Part shown: one piece after another, positions 8,309-9,484 of the stretch
How positions within the stretch are numbered: the first letter of the stretch is position 1
How the letters are laid out: the number at the start of each line of letters is the position of its first letter
NCBI GenBank assembly: GCA_964426915.1
Contig: CAYRTD010000147.1
Location: forward strand, 1-9,484
Length of the DNA: 9,484 nt
Reading direction: 5' to 3'
Source of the DNA: CAYRTD01 sp964426915
Lineage (GTDB): Bacteria > Bacteroidota > Bacteroidia > Bacteroidales > GCA-2748055
Made by a program: the position numbers and the translations under genes
Notes under the pieces: model-generated
Seen by the model: only the letters and a program-made list of their open reading frames with translations
The model's database searches: none
What the model was told of the DNA's origin: nothing

Positions 8309-8510
8309 GCCTGTCCATAATGTCCGATATCTGCGTTGCTGCAACCGCGCGTCGCTGAAGCTTTAGGCGCCTACGCTAAAGCTTCAGCGACAGCGTGCGG
8401 AGGCACAAAATTTTAAATCCTCGAATACATTAGTATACTGCGGTTTAAAATTTTTGCGCGCCTTGATCTCGAACATTCTGAAACAGACTCTTGACTCTAT
8501 TACGGACACT
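8309..8510 (+). mobile_element. MITE-like element A
   Basis: A short non-autonomous element of about 202 bp with no transposase. The left end carries CTGTCCATAATGTCCGATA (8311-8329). The right end, read on the minus strand, is AGTGTCCGTAATAGAGTC (8510 to 8493), an imperfect inverted match of the form GTGTCYGTCMATARWGTC. Inside are a long hairpin (8351-8391) and the conserved block GCCTTGATCTCGAACATT (8460-8477). Every end of the family seen here abuts AATT, which may be the target or its duplication. It lies head to head with element B. The first few bases of the left end are altered compared with B, so that edge is approximate. Confidence 0.6.
8351..8391. repeat. Long hairpin inside element A
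   Basis: GTCGCTGAAGCTTTAG (8351-8366) is exactly complementary to 8376-8391, with a nine-base loop. With one bulge the stem can be extended outward by about five pairs. There is no following T-tract. It would fold strongly in RNA or single-stranded DNA and is part of the element, not a terminator of the LamG gene about 140 bases upstream. Confidence 0.8.
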
Positions 8511-8533
8511 AATTTGTGTCCGTCAATAGAGTC
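8493..8533. repeat. Head-to-head junction hairpin of elements A and B
   Basis: Bases 8493-8509 and 8516-8533 are complementary over 17 pairs with one bulged base, around a TAATTT centre. The pairing continues after a four-base internal loop (AACAGAC 8482-8488 with 8538-8544). Each arm is the same terminal motif of a separate element, so the hairpin marks where two ends meet. Confidence 0.8.
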
Positions 8534-8576
8534 GGGTGTCTGTTCCGATAGTTATCGGACATTATGGACAGACACA
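8515..8576 (-). mobile_element. MITE-like element B (about 62-bp minimal, inverted copy)
   Basis: Read on the minus strand, B begins TGTGTCTGTCCATAATGTCC, continues with CGATA and ends in GACTCTATTGACGGACAC. It therefore has both termini of element A but almost none of its interior. It looks like an internal-deletion derivative inserted next to A in the opposite direction, sharing AATT (8511-8514). CCGATAGTTATCGG (8545-8558) is a perfect 6-bp stem with a two-base loop inside it. Confidence 0.55.
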
Positions 8577-8655
8577 AATTATTATTAGTTTAGTTTGTAT
8601 TCTATTACAAATAATTTCGGGCTGTGAGAAGGAGCCCACCTTAGATGTTTCGTAA

Positions 8656-8819
8656 GAAGTGCCCGTAAATACTTATTTGACTCCTGAATATAGACAATTT
8701 TAAAAAGGCGAAATTTTTCAATTGACAGATTTGACAAAAAGTAATAACGGGTATACACTTATCTTTATTTACAATCCAATCAGAAAAAGATATACATTAC
8801 AAATAATAATACCTGTAAA
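8656..8819. other. Spacer between the broken lipoprotein gene and the 130-residue gene
   Basis: An AT-rich stretch that includes the second copy of the 15-mer motif. The lipoprotein frame reads through it with a single stop at 8701 and ends at TGA 8821-8823. The intervening peptides (EVPVNTYLTPEYRQF and a 39-residue piece) may be remnants of the mature lipoprotein or chance. TATCTTTA (8760-8767) is a 7-of-8 match to the Bacteroidota TAnnTTTG box, but the nearest upstream TTTG is 26 bases away, longer than usual. Confidence 0.35.
8722..8736 (+). promoter_or_regulatory. Candidate operator TTGACAGATTTGACA, copy 2
   Basis: Identical to 4462-4476 and in the same orientation, 84 bases before the ATG of the 130-residue gene. 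The flanks differ (ATTGACAG...ACAAAA here, TTTGACAG...ACAGGA there), so the identity is confined to the motif. This is what a protein-binding site would show, although a short dispersed repeat is also possible. Confidence 0.35.
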
Positions 8820-9212
8820 ATGAATAGTATACATGTATTTGAAGCTTTTACCGGGTTATGTAAAAAAGTCCGGGAAGAAAAACGGATCCTTACGCATCAG
8901 GAATTTGAAAATTTTGCCAGTGAATATCAAGTCTGTAAAGCTAAAAAGGAATTTATTGCAGAGTGGTGGGATTTTCGTTTCATGAAGGCATTAAAACTTA
9001 TTGATTTAAACACTTCAGAAGAAGAATACCAGGAGACTCTTGTAGAGTATAGGGAAGAAGAGGAAAGAAAAAGGCTTGAAAGAAAAAATAATAGAATGCG
9101 GGGAAGCGCTGAAAAGCAAAAATTGAATTTTCAGAAAGAAAAAAAAAGAGTTAAACCCGGGATTTCTGAATTGATAGAGAAAAATTATGGCCAGGATGGT
9201 GGTCAGGCCTAA
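8820..9212 (+). CDS. Small charged protein of unknown function
   Basis: The protein has 130 residues. I do not recognise the family. Residues about 1-65 look like a compact helical region with aromatic and hydrophobic positions (FEAFTGLCKKV, FENFASEY, EFIAEWWDFRFMKALKLIDL). Residues about 66-112 are dominated by Glu, Lys and Arg (EEEYQETLVEYREEEERKR...), which suggests a long helix or coiled coil with a basic end. There is no signal peptide or membrane segment, so it should be cytoplasmic. The charged basic tail could bind nucleic acid, but no motif proves it. ATG 8820 is chosen because it starts the frame and is preceded by AT-rich DNA; no strong Shine-Dalgarno site is seen. The ATG overlaps an in-frame TGA of the broken lipoprotein frame (ATGA), which may reflect a former operon. 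Codon content is ordinary for the window. Confidence 0.65.
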   Translation: MNSIHVFEAFTGLCKKVREEKRILTHQEFENFASEYQVCKAKKEFIAEWWDFRFMKALKLIDLNTSEEEYQETLVEYREEEERKRLERKNNRMRGSAEKQKLNFQKEKKRVKPGISELIEKNYGQDGGQA

Positions 9213-9484
9213 TTGTTTCCTCCTTCGCTGTCGCTGCGGCGGAAAGGCATGGGTTTAGGGTTATTGAGGTGGTTTACCTGTCACCGATCACCGATCACCG
9301 ATCCCACGGGTTGTCACCCATAGCTATTCCAGTTCAACCCCTGTCGGCATAAGCGTCAACTTAAGACCTTCATCTGTTTTTGATGGGAAGGAGAGAGAGG
9401 TTTCTCCCTCAAATCCTACGCTATCGCTCCGGATTTTCAGTCGAAATGACATTCATTCCGGTCAATAGGAGTGAGGGAAAGAAA
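9213..9484. other. Non-coding tail with stacked short repeats
   Basis: No open frame of useful length occurs on either strand. It starts with a GC-rich imperfect stem (about 9216-9247), then a heptamer array, then GGGTTGTCACCC (9308-9319), a short stem, and a purine/pyrimidine-rich stretch GGAGAGAGAGGTTTCTCCC near 9389-9407. The base composition is unlike the neighbouring genes. It resembles the dispersed intergenic repeats common in Bacteroidota, but I cannot name a family. Confidence 0.5.
9281..9302 (+). repeat. Heptamer tandem repeat TCACCGA x3
   Basis: Three perfect head-to-tail copies of TCACCGA plus one further T. The array lies in non-coding DNA after the 130-residue gene. The copy number may vary by slippage; there is no sign of a regulatory role. 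Confidence 0.9.

Larger units (their letters stand above)
8311..8571. repeat. Outer inverted repeat, 19-bp perfect arms
   Basis: CTGTCCATAATGTCCGATA at 8311-8329 is the exact reverse complement of 8553-8571. The arms are the equivalent ends of elements A and B, which lie in opposite orientation. AATTA directly flanks the pair at 8304-8308 and 8577-8581, as a 5-bp candidate target-site duplication. Confidence 0.85.
8293..8655 (+). pseudogene. Lipoprotein gene interrupted in its signal peptide by MITE-like elements
   Basis: Codons ATG-ATG-CGT-ATA-ATT (8293-8307) precede the insertion. After it, an in-frame run gives ATT-ATT-AGT-TTA-GTT... from 8581, a hydrophobic segment LVCILLQII, then S-G-C-E-K-E-P-T-L-D-V-S and TAA at 8653. 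Joining base 8308 to 8582 (removal of 8309-8581, which leaves one AATTA) gives one frame: M-M-R, about 15 hydrophobic residues, and a lipobox with the predicted lipidated Cys as residue 20. The acidic residues after Cys match the Bacteroidota surface-lipoprotein export signal. The frame stops after only 29 codons. It then stays open apart from a second stop at 8701 and reaches TGA 8821-8823, which overlaps the ATG of the next gene. The product is unknown because the mature part is degraded or absent. The alternative is chance similarity of AT-rich DNA to a signal peptide; the exact frame restoration argues against that. Confidence 0.55.

Noticed and set aside
8351..8391. Strong hairpin as terminator of the LamG gene
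   Set aside because: It lies about 140 bases past the stop, inside a mobile element, with no T-tract.
8536..8655. GTG 8536 as a real start giving an intact small lipoprotein
   Set aside because: The N-terminal part would be encoded by mobile element B, placing 17 non-signal residues before the hydrophobic core. The restored ATG start upstream of the insertion is the simpler explanation.
8731..8757. Sigma-70-like promoter TTGACA / TATACA before the 130-residue gene
   Set aside because: The spacing is 15 bases, and Bacteroidota mostly use a different promoter consensus. The TTGACA is better explained as part of the repeated 15-mer.
9216..9247. GC-rich stem as terminator of the 130-residue gene
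   Set aside because: The pairing is imperfect and no T-tract follows it.
9281..9302. CRISPR-like array
   Set aside because: The units are seven bases with no spacers, and no cas gene is present.

Overview
The window comes from the chromosome of a Bacteroidota bacterium. The main evidence is the large secreted protein with a C-terminal type IX secretion (T9SS) sorting domain and Bacteroidota-style YDTI/YDTV linkers. An acidic lipoprotein signal (C-E-K-E), AT-rich intergenic DNA and weak Shine-Dalgarno sites agree with this. The genus cannot be read from the sequence.

Layout. Bases 1-74 are the 3' end of an unidentified gene. Two bases later begins a sodium:solute symporter (77-1825, +), probably in the same transcript. 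It meets, tail to tail with a 14-base overlap, an 833-residue STAND/NACHT-type P-loop NTPase (1812-4313, -) that has a helix-turn-helix-like N-terminus and a long helical C-terminus. A 375-base divergent intergenic region separates this from a 1174-residue secreted protein with four LamG/concanavalin-like modules and a T9SS tail (4689-8213, +). A 606-base region without an intact gene follows, then a small charged 130-residue protein of unknown function (8820-9212, +) and a repeat-bearing non-coding tail (9213-9484).

The most informative stretch is 8293-8655. Two short elements of one family (A, 8309-8510; B, 8515-8576) lie head to head and form a large inverted repeat, flanked by the direct repeat AATTA. 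Removing the pair and one AATTA joins ATG-ATG-CGT-ATA-ATT in frame to a hydrophobic stretch ending in a lipobox (I-S-G-C). A lipoprotein gene therefore seems to have been interrupted in its signal peptide by non-autonomous, MITE-like elements. It also carries an early stop, so it is now a pseudogene. A degenerate third copy (about 4543-4667) ends about 21 bases before the start codon of the LamG gene, so the same family may have reshaped that gene's leader.

A second shared signal is the 15-mer TTGACAGATTTGACA. It occurs once between the NTPase and LamG genes (4462-4476) and once upstream of the 130-residue gene (8722-8736). It could be a binding site for a common regulator, and the NTPase with its HTH-like N-terminus is one candidate; this is inference only. 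No complete known defence, CRISPR or secretion system is visible.
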